From positions 1 to 64,000 of the forward strand of contig NZ_AMZO01000006.1 of the NCBI RefSeq assembly GCF_000331515.1: 64,000 nucleotides of DNA, written 5' to 3'. Under the pieces are notes generated by a model that saw only the letters and a program-made list of their open reading frames with translations, ran no database searches and was not told the DNA's origin. Source of the DNA: Photobacterium marinum. GTDB lineage: Bacteria; Pseudomonadota; Gammaproteobacteria; Enterobacterales; Vibrionaceae. Made by a program: the position numbers and the translations under genes. Below, piece by piece: positions 55,073-64,000 of this stretch; position 1 is the first letter of the stretch; each line of letters starts with the position of its first letter.

Positions 55073-56704
55073 ATGCGGATCAGGGATTTAAGCGTTACTA
55101 AAAAAATTGGCTTCAGCTTTTTATCAGTGCTGCTGGTATTTATTGCTGTAAACACAACAATAAGCCAGAGTGTTCTTACTCTGGACAAACAAATCCAGAT
55201 AGTTACAGAAAGGAGTATTCCTTCACTTGAACTGATCAAAGGGATGCAGGTCGACATTACCAAGGTTCGTAAAGATGAATTTTCACTTTTACCTAATGCT
55301 AACCATCCGGATTTAGGTAAATGGCTACAAGATCTCGACCAATGGCGTGAAGATGTTCAAACCAAAATCAAACAATATGAAGCCCTCGATCTGACGACGG
55401 AAGAACGTAGTAAGTTTGAAGTATTCAAATCAACTTGGCAGCAATACATAGATAAAACCAGTACATACAATACATTGCTGTCCCGTGGTGATGCCGAGCA
55501 GGCAAACAAAATTGTGCTGGGAAGCTTTAGTACTTACAGTAAGGCTCTCACCAGCCTGGATGAGGTTATCAAACTTAATCAAAGCCTGATTGGACAGATC
55601 AAAAGCACAGTTGTATCAGAAGTCCAACAAAGCTTTTACTTCATTGGTTTTGGCTCATTACTTACCGTTTTGGTTATCATCGCTATCTCATTGGGGCTAG
55701 GCAGGGTTCTTCGCAGACCTCTCAACCGTGCGGTTGAGTTTGCACAACAAATTGCCAACGGTAACCTGAGTGTGGCAATTCAGCGCGAAGAGCTCAGCAA
55801 AGACGAACTGGGCACCTTGCTCGACGCCTTGTCGAAAATGCAGACAAACTTATATTCCCTGGTGAATGAGATAAATGACTCTTCACTGCAATTAACAACC
55901 GCAGTTGAAGAAGTCAGCGCTATTTCCAGCCAGACAGCTCAAGGTATGCAGCAACAAGAGCAAGAATTGAGTTCTGTTGCATCAGCCATGACTGAAATGC
56001 AGGCTGCAATCAATGAAGTCGCCCAAAGCACCGAAAACGGAGCTGAGTCGTCTAACCTCGCCCTTAACCAAGCCAAAAGCGGTAGCCTGACACTGCAAAA
56101 CAACATCAGTATTATTTCTAACGTCGCTAGCTCTGTTGAACTTGCTGGCCAACTTGCCAACGAGCTTGAGCAGAACTCCAACAACATCAATGTTGTCGTT
56201 GATGTGATCCGTGATATTGCCGAGCAAACCAATCTGCTTGCTCTGAACGCCGCGATTGAAGCAGCCCGAGCCGGTGAGCAGGGTCGCGGTTTTGCTGTCG
56301 TCGCCGATGAAGTTCGCTCTCTTGCACAGCGAACCCAGGATTCGACAACACAAATCGTCGATATTGTTAAGGAACTTCAGGTCAAAGCGAATCAGACCGG
56401 AGAGGCAACCCGGCAATGCCAGGAAGGTATCAGCACCTGTGTAGAACAGACCTCTGAAGCCAGCAGGCAGATTGTCGACATTGAAAAATCTATCGACAAC
56501 ATTGCCGCAATGAGTACCCAAATTGCTGCGGCCTGTAACCAGCAGAATACCGTATCTGAAGAACTCAACCGAAGCGTTGAAACCATCAATTCATCTGCCA
56601 CAGAAATGACTGAAGGCACATCGCAAACCTCTGTCGCTTGTCAGGAAATCAGTTCACTTTCCCATAACCTGAAAACGCAGATCGAAAAATTCCGTCTGTC
56701 TTAA
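55073..56704 (+). CDS. methyl-accepting chemotaxis protein (4HB type)
   Basis: 543 residues from the ATG at 55073 (GAGGGAAGAA upstream). TM1 about 12-32; helical periplasmic domain of the four-helix-bundle type with [12 protein letters not shown]2 about 190-212; HAMP; signalling domain with [20 protein letters not shown]. No pentapeptide CheR tether at the C-terminus (ends EKFRLS). Ligand unknown. Monocistronic. Confidence 0.92.
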   Translation: MRIRDLSVTKKIGFSFLSVLLVFIAVNTTISQSVLTLDKQIQIVTERSIPSLELIKGMQVDITKVRKDEFSLLPNANHPDLGKWLQDLDQWREDVQTKIKQYEALDLTTEERSKFEVFKSTWQQYIDKTSTYNTLLSRGDAEQANKIVLGSFSTYSKALTSLDEVIKLNQSLIGQIKSTVVSEVQQSFYFIGFGSLLTVLVIIAISLGLGRVLRRPLNRAVEFAQQIANGNLSVAIQREELSKDELGTLLDALSKMQTNLYSLVNEINDSSLQLTTAVEEVSAISSQTAQGMQQQEQELSSVASAMTEMQAAINEVAQSTENGAESSNLALNQAKSGSLTLQNNISIISNVASSVELAGQLANELEQNSNNINVVVDVIRDIAEQTNLLALNAAIEAARAGEQGRGFAVVADEVRSLAQRTQDSTTQIVDIVKELQVKANQTGEATRQCQEGISTCVEQTSEASRQIVDIEKSIDNIAAMSTQIAAACNQQNTVSEELNRSVETINSSATEMTEGTSQTSVACQEISSLSHNLKTQIEKFRLS

Positions 56705-56926
56705 TCCCAACCATCCCGCTGCAATGATTTTGTGGCGGGAGTTTCTCTTTCATCTCAGGCTACCCCTTCATATCTCCTCACCTTATTCCCACATTAATGT
56801 GACCAGTGTTCAAAATATTCATGAAAGCAATATGTCGCCAATATAAAACTGTGAGCAAAGATAATTTTCAGCTGCTGATAAATTACTATCCTTAATTGAT
56901 TTTTACATCAATAAACAGAAGGTTAT

Positions 56927-58561
56927 ATGTTAAATCGAATAATGACCCTTAGTGCAGTGGCGCTGCTGACTTCAAATTGTGCACTGGCTCAGGTCGCTAA
57001 CGGCGATTTTGAACTGTGGAATGGCAATCAACCTGACGGCTGGAGTGTCATTGACTCGGGCATCAGTGTTTCTCCTTCATCCACTCAGGCACAAAGCGGT
57101 TCCCTGGCGGCAGAAGTGACGGTTAACACCGGCTCACAAAGCAATACTGACTTCTTACAGACCATCCGTGTTGAGCAGGGCAAAACCTATCATTTCGCCG
57201 TATCCCTTTTCCACACCGAAGGCCATGTAAAAGCCCGCTTGTATGTCGATGGTTACCAGCTTTATTCAGCTCCGTCTAAAACCAACCAGTGGCAGGAAAT
57301 CAGCCACACTTACACGGCAACCTCTACCAAAGATATCCGTGTCGGACTGCGTTTCTATGATGTCTCCGGCTTTGACGGTTCGGAAGTCGTTTATGTCGAT
57401 AACTTCCGCCCGGCAGAAAACAGCGGCAATACAACACCACCGCCGGTCAGTTGCAAAGACACCACGGCAACACTGACGCTGGTAACAGATCAGTTCGCAT
57501 CAGAAACCACCTGGCTGCTGACAAACAAAGCCGGAGAAAACTTGTTTGAAGGGAAAAACCTCGATAACTCGACCACCTACACGAAAGAGATATGTCTGAC
57601 TGATGGTGATTACACCTTCAAAATCAACGACTCATACGGCGACGGGATCTGCTGCAGTTCAGGCAACGGGTCCTTCAAGCTTGAAGCTGAAGGCAAAACG
57701 CTGGCTTCGGGCGGCGAATTCCATGACAGCCAGTCATTCAACTTCACCATCGGTGATACAAGCACAACCACGCCAACAGAACCACCTGTCGTCGGTGACT
57801 ACTATAAAGCGGCTGAAGGCAAAAACGGTTTCGCATTGAAAACGGCGCTTTATAACATCATCAACAACCACAACAGCCGTGGTTACGGTGCAATCTGGGA
57901 TCTGGCGAAAGTGGCCGACCTTGATCTTTACTACGAAAAAGACGGCTCAATCCTGGATATGTATTCCGAAAAACCATCCGGAACAGATATGCCAAACTTC
58001 ACCAAAGTGTCTGATCAGTGTGGCCAGTACAAGCGCGAAGGCGACTGCTACAACCGTGAACATTCCTTCCCGAAAAGTTGGTTCGGCGGCAAAGTTGAGC
58101 CAATGAACTCAGACGGTCACCACCTGTTTGCCACCGACGGTTACGTTAATTCCAAACGCAGCAACTGGCCTTTCGGTGAAGTCGGTTCAGCCTCTTACAC
58201 CTCAAGCAACGGTTCTAAACTGGGCGCGGCCCGTGCAGGACTGGGCTATTCAGGTACGGTTTTCGAACCGATTAATGAGTTTAAAGGTGACTTTGCCCGT
58301 GCCTACTTCTACATGGCGACACGTTATGAAAATGAAATTGCATCGTGGGAAGGTAACAGCGCCAATTCAGATGCCGTGCTGGATGGTACAAACTCCACTG
58401 TATTCGAACCATGGATGCTGAACATGCTCAAACGCTGGCACCAGAATGATCCGGTGAGCCAGAAAGAAATCGACCGCAACCAGGCTGTATTTGAATTCCA
58501 GGGCAACCGTAACCCGTTTATCGATCACCCTGAATTAGTGAATGCTATCTGGGGGAACTAA
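56927..58561 (+). CDS. secreted modular endonuclease I family nuclease
   Basis: 544 residues: signal peptide (1-21, CALA cleavage), an N-terminal beta-sandwich (24-160) that resembles carbohydrate-binding modules (NGDFELWNGNQPDGW), a middle domain (about 175-275) with GDGICCSSGNGSF, and the endonuclease I (NucM/Dns-like) domain (about 295-544) with catalytic region YNREHSFPKSW (Glu378-His379), NSDGHHLFATDG and YMATRYE. Longer than the classic 230-residue Dns by two modules. Probably degrades extracellular DNA. Its own terminator follows. Confidence 0.88.
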   Translation: MLNRIMTLSAVALLTSNCALAQVANGDFELWNGNQPDGWSVIDSGISVSPSSTQAQSGSLAAEVTVNTGSQSNTDFLQTIRVEQGKTYHFAVSLFHTEGHVKARLYVDGYQLYSAPSKTNQWQEISHTYTATSTKDIRVGLRFYDVSGFDGSEVVYVDNFRPAENSGNTTPPPVSCKDTTATLTLVTDQFASETTWLLTNKAGENLFEGKNLDNSTTYTKEICLTDGDYTFKINDSYGDGICCSSGNGSFKLEAEGKTLASGGEFHDSQSFNFTIGDTSTTTPTEPPVVGDYYKAAEGKNGFALKTALYNIINNHNSRGYGAIWDLAKVADLDLYYEKDGSILDMYSEKPSGTDMPNFTKVSDQCGQYKREGDCYNREHSFPKSWFGGKVEPMNSDGHHLFATDGYVNSKRSNWPFGEVGSASYTSSNGSKLGAARAGLGYSGTVFEPINEFKGDFARAYFYMATRYENEIASWEGNSANSDAVLDGTNSTVFEPWMLNMLKRWHQNDPVSQKEIDRNQAVFEFQGNRNPFIDHPELVNAIWGN

Positions 58562-58629
58562 CAGTTCTTCACTAAAAAAGTGGTAATAAAGCAATCATCA
58601 CCGCCATCGGCGATGGTTAAGGGACAACA

Positions 58630-58659
58630 AAAAGCCGCAGGCTTACACCTGCGGCTTTT
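58630..58659. terminator. bidirectional terminator, nuclease / DMT transporter
   Basis: 12-bp stem AAAAGCCGCAGG / CCTGCGGCTTTT with a 6-base loop between convergent genes. Confidence 0.88.
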
Positions 58660-58685
58660 CTATATTTCCTTTATGACGAGATAAC

Positions 58686-59609
58686 TCAAATCCGAGCTTC
58701 TTTACCAAAGCGCTGTTTGATGGTTTCCCATTTCATGTCAAACAGGAACAAAGAGCCGATCACCAGCACGATACCCAGTACTTTCTGCGCCGTCACCTGC
58801 TCATCCAGCATGAAAATCGATAGTACAAAGGCCGACAACGGGATCAGGTTTTGTACCATGTTGGCACGCTCTACCCCGGTCAGTTTCAGCGAATAGAAGT
58901 AAAGCACGTAGGCAATACCTGAACACACCAAGCCCAGCATCAGCGCACAGAACAAGTAATAACCGTTATCAAAAATGACTACCGCTTCAGTCATATCCAG
59001 TCCCTGAACGGCCAGCACCACCAGCAACGCAATAGTCGCGAAGAAGAACTGGTACAGCATTGTCGACAATCCGTCATAACGATCGGCAAAGCTCTTGTTG
59101 GCAAAACACATCACAATGAAGCCCAGCACACCAATCACCATATAGAAGTGACCGACATTAATTCCACTGAATTTGTTGCTAGGATCGAACGCGATACAAA
59201 ATGCACCAATAAAAGACACAATAACCGCGAATGTCTGGATACCGGTTGGTAGCTTACGGTAAATAGGAATACCGACCAACAAAGTGAAGATCGGGATCAT
59301 CCCGTTGATAACACCCACTTCTGCCGCAGAAATATATTCCAGTGCCAGCAATGAGGTGTAAAAAAATACTGCCTGACCGGCAACACCGGCAAGCGCCATC
59401 AGCGGCATATCTTTCACTGCCAGCCAGTATTTTTTCTTCTGTAACAGGAAAAACACCGACAAACCGACAGTCGCCATACCATAGCGGACAATCGCAAACA
59501 CGACAGGATCCATTTTTCCTGCCAGTACCGCCGAGAACGGGAACGATGCCCCCCAAACAATAGCGCAAAAGATCGCCATTAACAGGCCAGAAGCCTCAGA
59601 CCTTGTCAT
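58686..59609 (-). CDS. EamA/DMT-superfamily transporter
   Basis: 307 residues with ten membrane helices in two EamA repeats (about 7-135 and 150-290), typical segments AIVWGASFPFSAV and VGVINGMIPIFTLLVG. Drug/metabolite transporter superfamily, inner membrane. Third gene of an operon with the split dehydratase, 29 bp after the large subunit, so it may move that enzyme's substrate. Confidence 0.85.
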   Translation of the reverse strand: MTRSEASGLLMAIFCAIVWGASFPFSAVLAGKMDPVVFAIVRYGMATVGLSVFFLLQKKKYWLAVKDMPLMALAGVAGQAVFFYTSLLALEYISAAEVGVINGMIPIFTLLVGIPIYRKLPTGIQTFAVIVSFIGAFCIAFDPSNKFSGINVGHFYMVIGVLGFIVMCFANKSFADRYDGLSTMLYQFFFATIALLVVLAVQGLDMTEAVVIFDNGYYLFCALMLGLVCSGIAYVLYFYSLKLTGVERANMVQNLIPLSAFVLSIFMLDEQVTAQKVLGIVLVIGSLFLFDMKWETIKQRFGKEARI

Positions 59610-59638
59610 CTCACATACTCCCTTATCACTATTGTTTA

Positions 59639-60829
59639 TTAACCGCAGAAAACCGGAATCGGCTCAATCGACAGCAGACGTTCCAGACGCTGATCTTTCT
59701 GATACAGACTGCAGTAGGCATAACCAATCTCTTCAATGTTGGTCTGTTCACCATTCGCTACCGCATTGACCTTATCGACAATACGGTTCGCCACGCTGTC
59801 GATACCTTCTTCAGCTCGCATAATGCCTGTCGCATCAATATCGATATCTTCATTGATAAGATGCTGGTTACCACTGACGCGGATCACCGGCACAATGGCG
59901 TTGTTAAAGCCCGCGCCACCTGTAGTCCACAACACCATGTGAGTGCCCAGCGCCGCAAAATGCATACCGGCACCGCCACACAAATGAGTGACTTCCGACA
60001 GGTACATACCCGGTTTAGTTGGTTTCAGGTGACCGCTGTTGTTAATTTGCAACACGTCCTGAATAGCGCAAGTGCCTGTTTTGTGCAGTGCGCCCAGCGA
60101 TTTTTCTTCCAGTGTCGTCAAACCACCTACGCTGTTACCGATACTCATGGTTTCAACATCAGCACCTTCGATATGCCAGCGCTTTTCTTCCTCTTCAATC
60201 AGGCGAACAATTTTGTCGGCCACTTCTTCAGATACCGCACGCTCACGCAGGATATCTTCACAGCCAATCAGCTCGATCAGCTCACCGGCAACCGCCGTCA
60301 TGCCGTCTTCGACCATCATATCAACCGCACGACCGACACTCGGGTTTGAAGCAATACCGGAGCTGGTATCTGAGCCACCACACTTCACACCGACAATCAG
60401 CTCAGACACTGGCGTATCAACACGCTCAACGCCGGCAGCATAAGCTTCCAGCTGTTTCGCCAGTTCCAGACCTTCCTGAATAGTCGCACGTGTCCCTTTT
60501 TGCTTCACGCAAGTCAGGGAGTAAGCAGGACGACCAGTGGCACGAATCGGTGCCGAAACGATTTCAGGATCGATGCTGCCGCAACCCATTGCCAGTACCA
60601 GCGCACCCGCCACGTTCGGGTTAATGCCAGACTGGGTCATGGTGTTAATCATTTCTTCATTACCGCCGTACATACAGGTGTTGTAGTTGGTCACAACAAC
60701 GGCATTGCTGATCTTATCGGCAATGGCACGTGCAATACCTTCAGCGCACTCATCCACAGCCATGATCAGAACATGGTTACGAATACCAACACTGCCATCC
60801 GGACGGGCAAAACCTTTAAACGTTTTCAT
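59639..60829 (-). CDS. UxaA-family dehydratase/lyase, large subunit
   Basis: 396 residues matching the catalytic C-terminal part of altronate/galactarate dehydratases and SuyB: FKGFARPDGSVGIRNHVLIM, NTCMYGGNE, MGCGSIDPE, GVKCGGSDTSSGIASNPSVG and THLCGGAGMH, which hold the conserved cysteines and loops of the family. The SAF-domain partner is a separate gene just upstream (2-bp gap), as in (2R)-sulfolactate sulfo-lyase SuyAB and in split sugar-acid dehydratases. Which hydroxy acid it uses is not decided by the sequence. Confidence 0.85.
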   Translation of the reverse strand: MKTFKGFARPDGSVGIRNHVLIMAVDECAEGIARAIADKISNAVVVTNYNTCMYGGNEEMINTMTQSGINPNVAGALVLAMGCGSIDPEIVSAPIRATGRPAYSLTCVKQKGTRATIQEGLELAKQLEAYAAGVERVDTPVSELIVGVKCGGSDTSSGIASNPSVGRAVDMMVEDGMTAVAGELIELIGCEDILRERAVSEEVADKIVRLIEEEEKRWHIEGADVETMSIGNSVGGLTTLEEKSLGALHKTGTCAIQDVLQINNSGHLKPTKPGMYLSEVTHLCGGAGMHFAALGTHMVLWTTGGAGFNNAIVPVIRVSGNQHLINEDIDIDATGIMRAEEGIDSVANRIVDKVNAVANGEQTNIEEIGYAYCSLYQKDQRLERLLSIEPIPVFCG

Positions 60830-60831
60830 GC

Positions 60832-61164
60832 TTATTCCTCAATGTTCATTTGGTTGATGATTTCCTGAATGATGTTTTCAGGGATATCCAGCCGTGCACT
60901 ACGTACGTTCTGCACATGCACCAACTGACCATGAGGAATGGTTTTCACCGCTTTGCCCACCGGGTAACCCGCCTTAGTAATATCTGCGCCGATTGCGATT
61001 TCACCCAGCGCGATCTTGTTACCAAACGGAATGTTCTGAAGTGCCACTACCTTCGCGACAGACTGGTTTTCTGCCGAGATAATTTCTACCTCTTCACCTT
61101 TATTTAAATCTCCCAGCAGAGTCGCGACGTTGTCGGATGCTGAGAGACGGATTGCTTTTAACAT
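60832..61164 (-). CDS. SAF-domain small subunit of the UxaA-family enzyme
   Basis: 110 residues, SAF domain: KAIRLSASDNVATLLGDLNKGEEV, IPFGNKIALGEIAIGADITKAGYPVG. Corresponds to the N-terminal part of altronate dehydratase UxaA or to SuyA. ATG at 61164 with GAGG seven bases upstream; the next gene starts two bases after its stop. Heads the operon; an FCD-GntR-type operator lies 32 bp upstream of the start. Confidence 0.87.
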   Translation of the reverse strand: MLKAIRLSASDNVATLLGDLNKGEEVEIISAENQSVAKVVALQNIPFGNKIALGEIAIGADITKAGYPVGKAVKTIPHGQLVHVQNVRSARLDIPENIIQEIINQMNIEE

Positions 61165-61195
61165 TGCTTGCCTCAATTATTTTATTAGTTATTGT

Positions 61196-61212
61196 CGATT
61201 GTATGACAATCG
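61196..61212. promoter_or_regulatory. GntR/FCD-type operator
   Basis: CGATTGT-ATG-ACAATCG is a perfect 7-3-7 palindrome containing the FadR-subfamily consensus TnGTnnnACnA. A second near-match (CAGTTATACAA, 61214-61224) lies beside it. It is in the promoter of the dehydratase operon and likely bound by the divergent GntR regulator. Confidence 0.65.
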
Positions 61213-61224
61213 GCAGTTATACAA

Positions 61225-61490
61225 TCATTGAGCTATGGAGAATTGATCAGAATCAAGATCGTCGATACTTGATCCTTGGATCAGTCCAAAACTGTGAGAT
61301 CAAGCAAACTATTTGAGGAGCTATTGGCAGGGAATTCGTGTCATTTGCCGGAGTTTTCACCTCCGACAACTGCTGCACAAATCCGGTTTCTGATATGATT
61401 AGGGGCATTCACGAGTTATTGGCGACAACAATGCCGCAGCCAGGCAAACAAACGGCTGTGGCTAGTAAAAGTCATAAAGATCAATGAGTA
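61225..61490. other. divergent promoter region, regulator side
   Basis: About 265 bp. It holds TGATCC-TT-GGATCA (61270-61283), a short palindrome of unknown meaning. No gene seen. Confidence 0.35.
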
Positions 61491-62150
61491 ATGATGAAAA
61501 TCAATAAGCAGAGCCTGGAAGAACAAGCGACAGAGTACCTACGGCATAAAATCATCAGTGGTGAGATGGCTCAGGGAGAGAAAATTGTTGAAAGTACACT
61601 GGCAAAAGATCTTGAGCTGTCGCGCAGTACAATTCGAATGGCCCTGAACTCGCTATCACATGAGGGCCTGGTAACACTTAAACCTTATGCGGGCTGGCAG
61701 GTGATCTCGCTTAACGAGGATGACCTGTGGGAACTGTATAACCTGCGGGTTGCCCTGGAAAGCCAGGCAGCAGCAATGGCAGCAGAAAAAGCGTCGGATC
61801 AAGACAAACAAAACCTTCGCGCACTATATGACGACTACTGCCAACTATGCGAGCAGAACCCGACAGATATCAAAGCGATTAGCGATGCCGATTTCCACCT
61901 GCACCGAAAGATTGTCGAAGCCAGCAAAAGTATGCGGATGGAAAAGATCTACGGTCAAATTGCCAACCAGCTGCAAAGCTACCTTAGCATGACGCATCAG
62001 AATTATGATTTATCGCAAAGCGGGCTGAGCCACGAAGCGATGATCAATGCCATTTGCAGCGGCGATCCTGAACTGGCAAGCCGGGAAGCAAAAGCCAACA
62101 TCACGCCGTTTACCCAGCTTTGCTCCACGCTAAAGCAGGACGAGAACTAA
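61491..62150 (+). CDS. GntR-family regulator with FCD domain
   Basis: 219 residues. GntR winged HTH in the first 70 residues (YLRHKIISGEMAQGEKIVESTLAKDLELSRSTIRMALNSL), then a helical FCD ligand domain with candidate metal ligands Asp/His (DADFHLHRKIVEAS). FCD regulators usually bind carboxylates and control sugar-acid catabolism. Divergent from the SAF/UxaA/DMT operon. Two start ATGs are adjacent (61491, 61494). A strong terminator follows. Confidence 0.9.
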   Translation: MMKINKQSLEEQATEYLRHKIISGEMAQGEKIVESTLAKDLELSRSTIRMALNSLSHEGLVTLKPYAGWQVISLNEDDLWELYNLRVALESQAAAMAAEKASDQDKQNLRALYDDYCQLCEQNPTDIKAISDADFHLHRKIVEASKSMRMEKIYGQIANQLQSYLSMTHQNYDLSQSGLSHEAMINAICSGDPELASREAKANITPFTQLCSTLKQDEN

Positions 62151-62191
62151 TTTGAACCAATTCTGAGTTAATGACTGGTTCGCTCAAAGTT

Positions 62192-62222
62192 AAAAGGACA
62201 AGCTTCGGAGCTTGTCCTTTTT
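62192..62222 (+). terminator. terminator of the GntR gene
   Basis: Perfect 13-bp stem AAAAGGACAAGCT / AGCTTGTCCTTTT with loop TCGG and a T run. Between convergent genes, 41 bp past the GntR stop. Confidence 0.88.
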
Positions 62223-62258
62223 GTATATGGCTATAATTTTCTCAATATCGACAGTTAT

Positions 62259-64000
62259 TTATTTTGCCATCTCAACCGATGCATTCTCTTCAAGCCGTTG
62301 CTTTTCACGCATCAATTCATCAAATTCGATACGGGCCTGCTGCGCAGCTTCAGACACCTGCAGTTTATGCTCCCGTGCGGCAATAGCTTCATCAGTTAAT
62401 TGCTTGATTTCATTGATCTGTTCCTGAGGGGCATCACCAAGCTCCATTCCGGTTTCACCGCGCGCTAATGCCTCGGCCCGGATCGCTTTCTTAAGCTGCC
62501 ATACGGCATTGAGCTTTTCTCGCTCTTTGTCGGCGGCTGCAATCGCTTCATCTTTTAAACGCTCAAATCTTGCCATTGCCACTCCTTCACGGGACCAGGG
62601 ATCAACATCCGGAAATTCCTCGATATTAATAACCGGATCTTCATATCCCTCCTGATGGGATAAATCGAGAGTCGCGGCTTTCACACCTGATATCATCAGC
62701 ATTACAGCAATAACCAAGAGCGGCAGACCGCCGACAATGGCTGCTGTTTGCAATGTTGCCAGCCCTCCCATGAACATTAATACCGATGGCATAAACGAGA
62801 GGGTAATTGCCCAGAACAGACGATTCCAGCGCAACGGATCTTCCGTCACATTATTCTGCACAACTGAAGCCAAAATGAATGAGATCGAATCAAACGTAGT
62901 TGCTGTAAATATGATGCACAAAATGGTGAAGACGGCAATAACCATAGTGCTCATTGGCAACTGCTCAAGAATCGAAAAGATCGCAACTGTTGCCCCTTGC
63001 TTATTCAGAATCGAAATCACATCAAGCTGACCAGACAACTGAAGTGACAAACCAAAGTTCCCCAGAATCATAAAGTAGAGCGCACATCCCAATGACCCAA
63101 AGAAAATGGAACCAGACACCATCTGCCGGATAGTACGACCACGCGAGATACGAGCAACGAACAACCCCATGCTTGGAGCAAACACCAGCCACCATGCCCA
63201 ATAGAAGATCGTCCAGTCTTGAGGGAAGTGTGTATCCTCAAAAGTGCCATAGCCGCCGAACGGCTCTGCCCATGTCGCCATCACAAAGAAATTCGACAAC
63301 ATTCGTCCAATGGAATCCAAACCGGTTTCCAGCATAAACAGTGTAGGGCCTGCCAATAAAATAAAGGCAAGCAGAGCCAGAGCCCCCCAGAAATTAATGT
63401 TGCTCAGTACCTTGATGCCCTCATCCATGCCTTTGTAGGAAGAATAGGCAAACAAAATGGTACAAAGCAGTAACACGCCAATTTGGGTAACTGTCGTTGA
63501 CGGAATGCCAAACAAGTAGCTGATGCCTTCGTTGATAAGCGGAGCAGCCAGACCCAATGTTGTTGCTGCCCCACCAAGCAGACCAAAAATAAACAAAACA
63601 TCAATAAATTTGCCCAGTCTGCCGTGGCTACGGGCCTCACCAATCACAGGCATCAGTGCCGACGACACTTTCAATACCGGCTGTTTACGAACATAAAAGA
63701 AATACGCGATAGGCAGCGCAGGGATCAAGTAAATTGACCAAGCCACCGGTCCCCAGTGAAAAATACCGTAAGTGGCAGCCCAACGGATTGCTTCTTCACT
63801 TCCGGCCTCTAACTGGAATGGCGGATTTTGATAATAGTACGCCCACTCAATAGTACCCCAGTACAGAATACTGGCTCCGATACCGCCACAAAACAGCATG
63901 GCAGCCCATGAAGCCGTCGCAAACTCAGGTTTCTCATCAGTATCTCCTAGCTTGATCTGGCCGATGTCACTAAAAATGATATAAACCATGAAAAAGAACG
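62259..64000 (-). CDS. BCCT-family transporter (partial, N-terminus outside window)
   Basis: At least 580 residues; the start lies beyond the right edge, because the frame stays open to the end. Betaine/choline/carnitine transporter family: IKLGDTDEKPEFATASWAAMLFCGGIGASILYWGTIEWAYYY, the conserved WTIFYWAWW, and FGLLGGAATTLGLAAPLI. About 11 of 12 helices visible. After the last helix there is a charged helical tail of about 115 residues (ERLKDEAIAAADKEREKLNAV ...), much longer than that of typical BetP-like proteins. Probably imports a betaine-type or other zwitterionic solute. Confidence 0.9.
   Translation of the reverse strand, partial: FFFMVYIIFSDIGQIKLGDTDEKPEFATASWAAMLFCGGIGASILYWGTIEWAYYYQNPPFQLEAGSEEAIRWAATYGIFHWGPVAWSIYLIPALPIAYFFYVRKQPVLKVSSALMPVIGEARSHGRLGKFIDVLFIFGLLGGAATTLGLAAPLINEGISYLFGIPSTTVTQIGVLLLCTILFAYSSYKGMDEGIKVLSNINFWGALALLAFILLAGPTLFMLETGLDSIGRMLSNFFVMATWAEPFGGYGTFEDTHFPQDWTIFYWAWWLVFAPSMGLFVARISRGRTIRQMVSGSIFFGSLGCALYFMILGNFGLSLQLSGQLDVISILNKQGATVAIFSILEQLPMSTMVIAVFTILCIIFTATTFDSISFILASVVQNNVTEDPLRWNRLFWAITLSFMPSVLMFMGGLATLQTAAIVGGLPLLVIAVMLMISGVKAATLDLSHQEGYEDPVINIEEFPDVDPWSREGVAMARFERLKDEAIAAADKEREKLNAVWQLKKAIRAEALARGETGMELGDAPQEQINEIKQLTDEAIAAREHKLQVSEAAQQARIEFDELMREKQRLEENASVEMAK

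Noticed and set aside
59603-60349. 248-codon plus-strand frame opposite the UxaA large subunit
   Set aside because: It lies almost entirely antisense to a well-supported gene, has no ribosome site and no domain; a shadow frame caused by codon bias.
1-64000. CRISPR array
   Set aside because: No series of regularly spaced short direct repeats was seen; the repeats found are operators, attC-like dyads and one long direct repeat.

Overview
The window looks like a chromosomal segment of a marine gammaproteobacterium, most likely of the Vibrionaceae (Vibrio, Photobacterium or Grimontia-like). This is inferred from gene content: chitobiase, DlsT, DbpA, NorR/NorVW, YbiB, DUF3316, VF530, several chemoreceptors, and a tRNA-Ser/tRNA-Asp operon next to a second tRNA-Ser copy. 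No species call is possible from the sequence alone. The left edge cuts a tRNA-Ser gene and the right edge cuts a BCCT transporter gene.

Layout. 1-630: tRNA genes on the minus strand with promoters and a terminator. 647-4760: secreted C69 peptidase, then a chemoreceptor with a periplasmic solute-binding protein. 5311-6659: a CRP-type box and three small genes, the last a Tpx-fold protein that has lost its catalytic residues. 6705-14849: GNAT enzyme, serine permease DlsT, helicase DbpA, a GH5 endoglucanase-like enzyme and a secreted chitobiase. 14938-19212: TetR regulator, an FNR-type box, adenine permease and adenine deaminase. 19217-21087: Ogt translationally coupled to an Ada/AlkA fusion (alkylation repair). 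21211-26110: norR divergent from norVW plus a yeaR-like gene, with a sigma-54 promoter (nitric oxide detoxification). 26220-27874: catB-like acetyltransferase and a LysR regulator.

27885-34330 is an accessory zone. It holds a truncated mdtL, several gene fragments, a TetR-controlled pair with four copies of a palindromic operator, a cassette-like series (gene fragment, PhnA-like, HD-domain, AAA-ATPase fragment) separated by attC-like inverted repeats, and a chain of very short overlapping ORFs. 34332-36150: VF530-like protein and a DEAD-box helicase. 36352-44045 is a 7.5-kb segment bounded by a perfect 154-bp direct repeat. It carries a secreted NAL1-like serine protease, a stand-alone copy of that protease's N-terminal domain, a secreted M1 metallopeptidase, a PhyH-type dioxygenase and a GPH-type transporter; I regard it as the most interesting unit here.

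44054-54705: YbjQ, dienelactone hydrolase, YbiB, a NIT-domain chemoreceptor, a CusRS-like two-component system with a DUF3316 protein, a zinc-ribbon/HEMMH putative metallopeptidase and a lipoprotein. 55073-58561: chemoreceptor and secreted modular endonuclease I. 58686-64000: a sugar-acid-type catabolic locus (split UxaA-family dehydratase or lyase, DMT transporter, FCD-type GntR regulator with a consensus operator) followed by the BCCT transporter.
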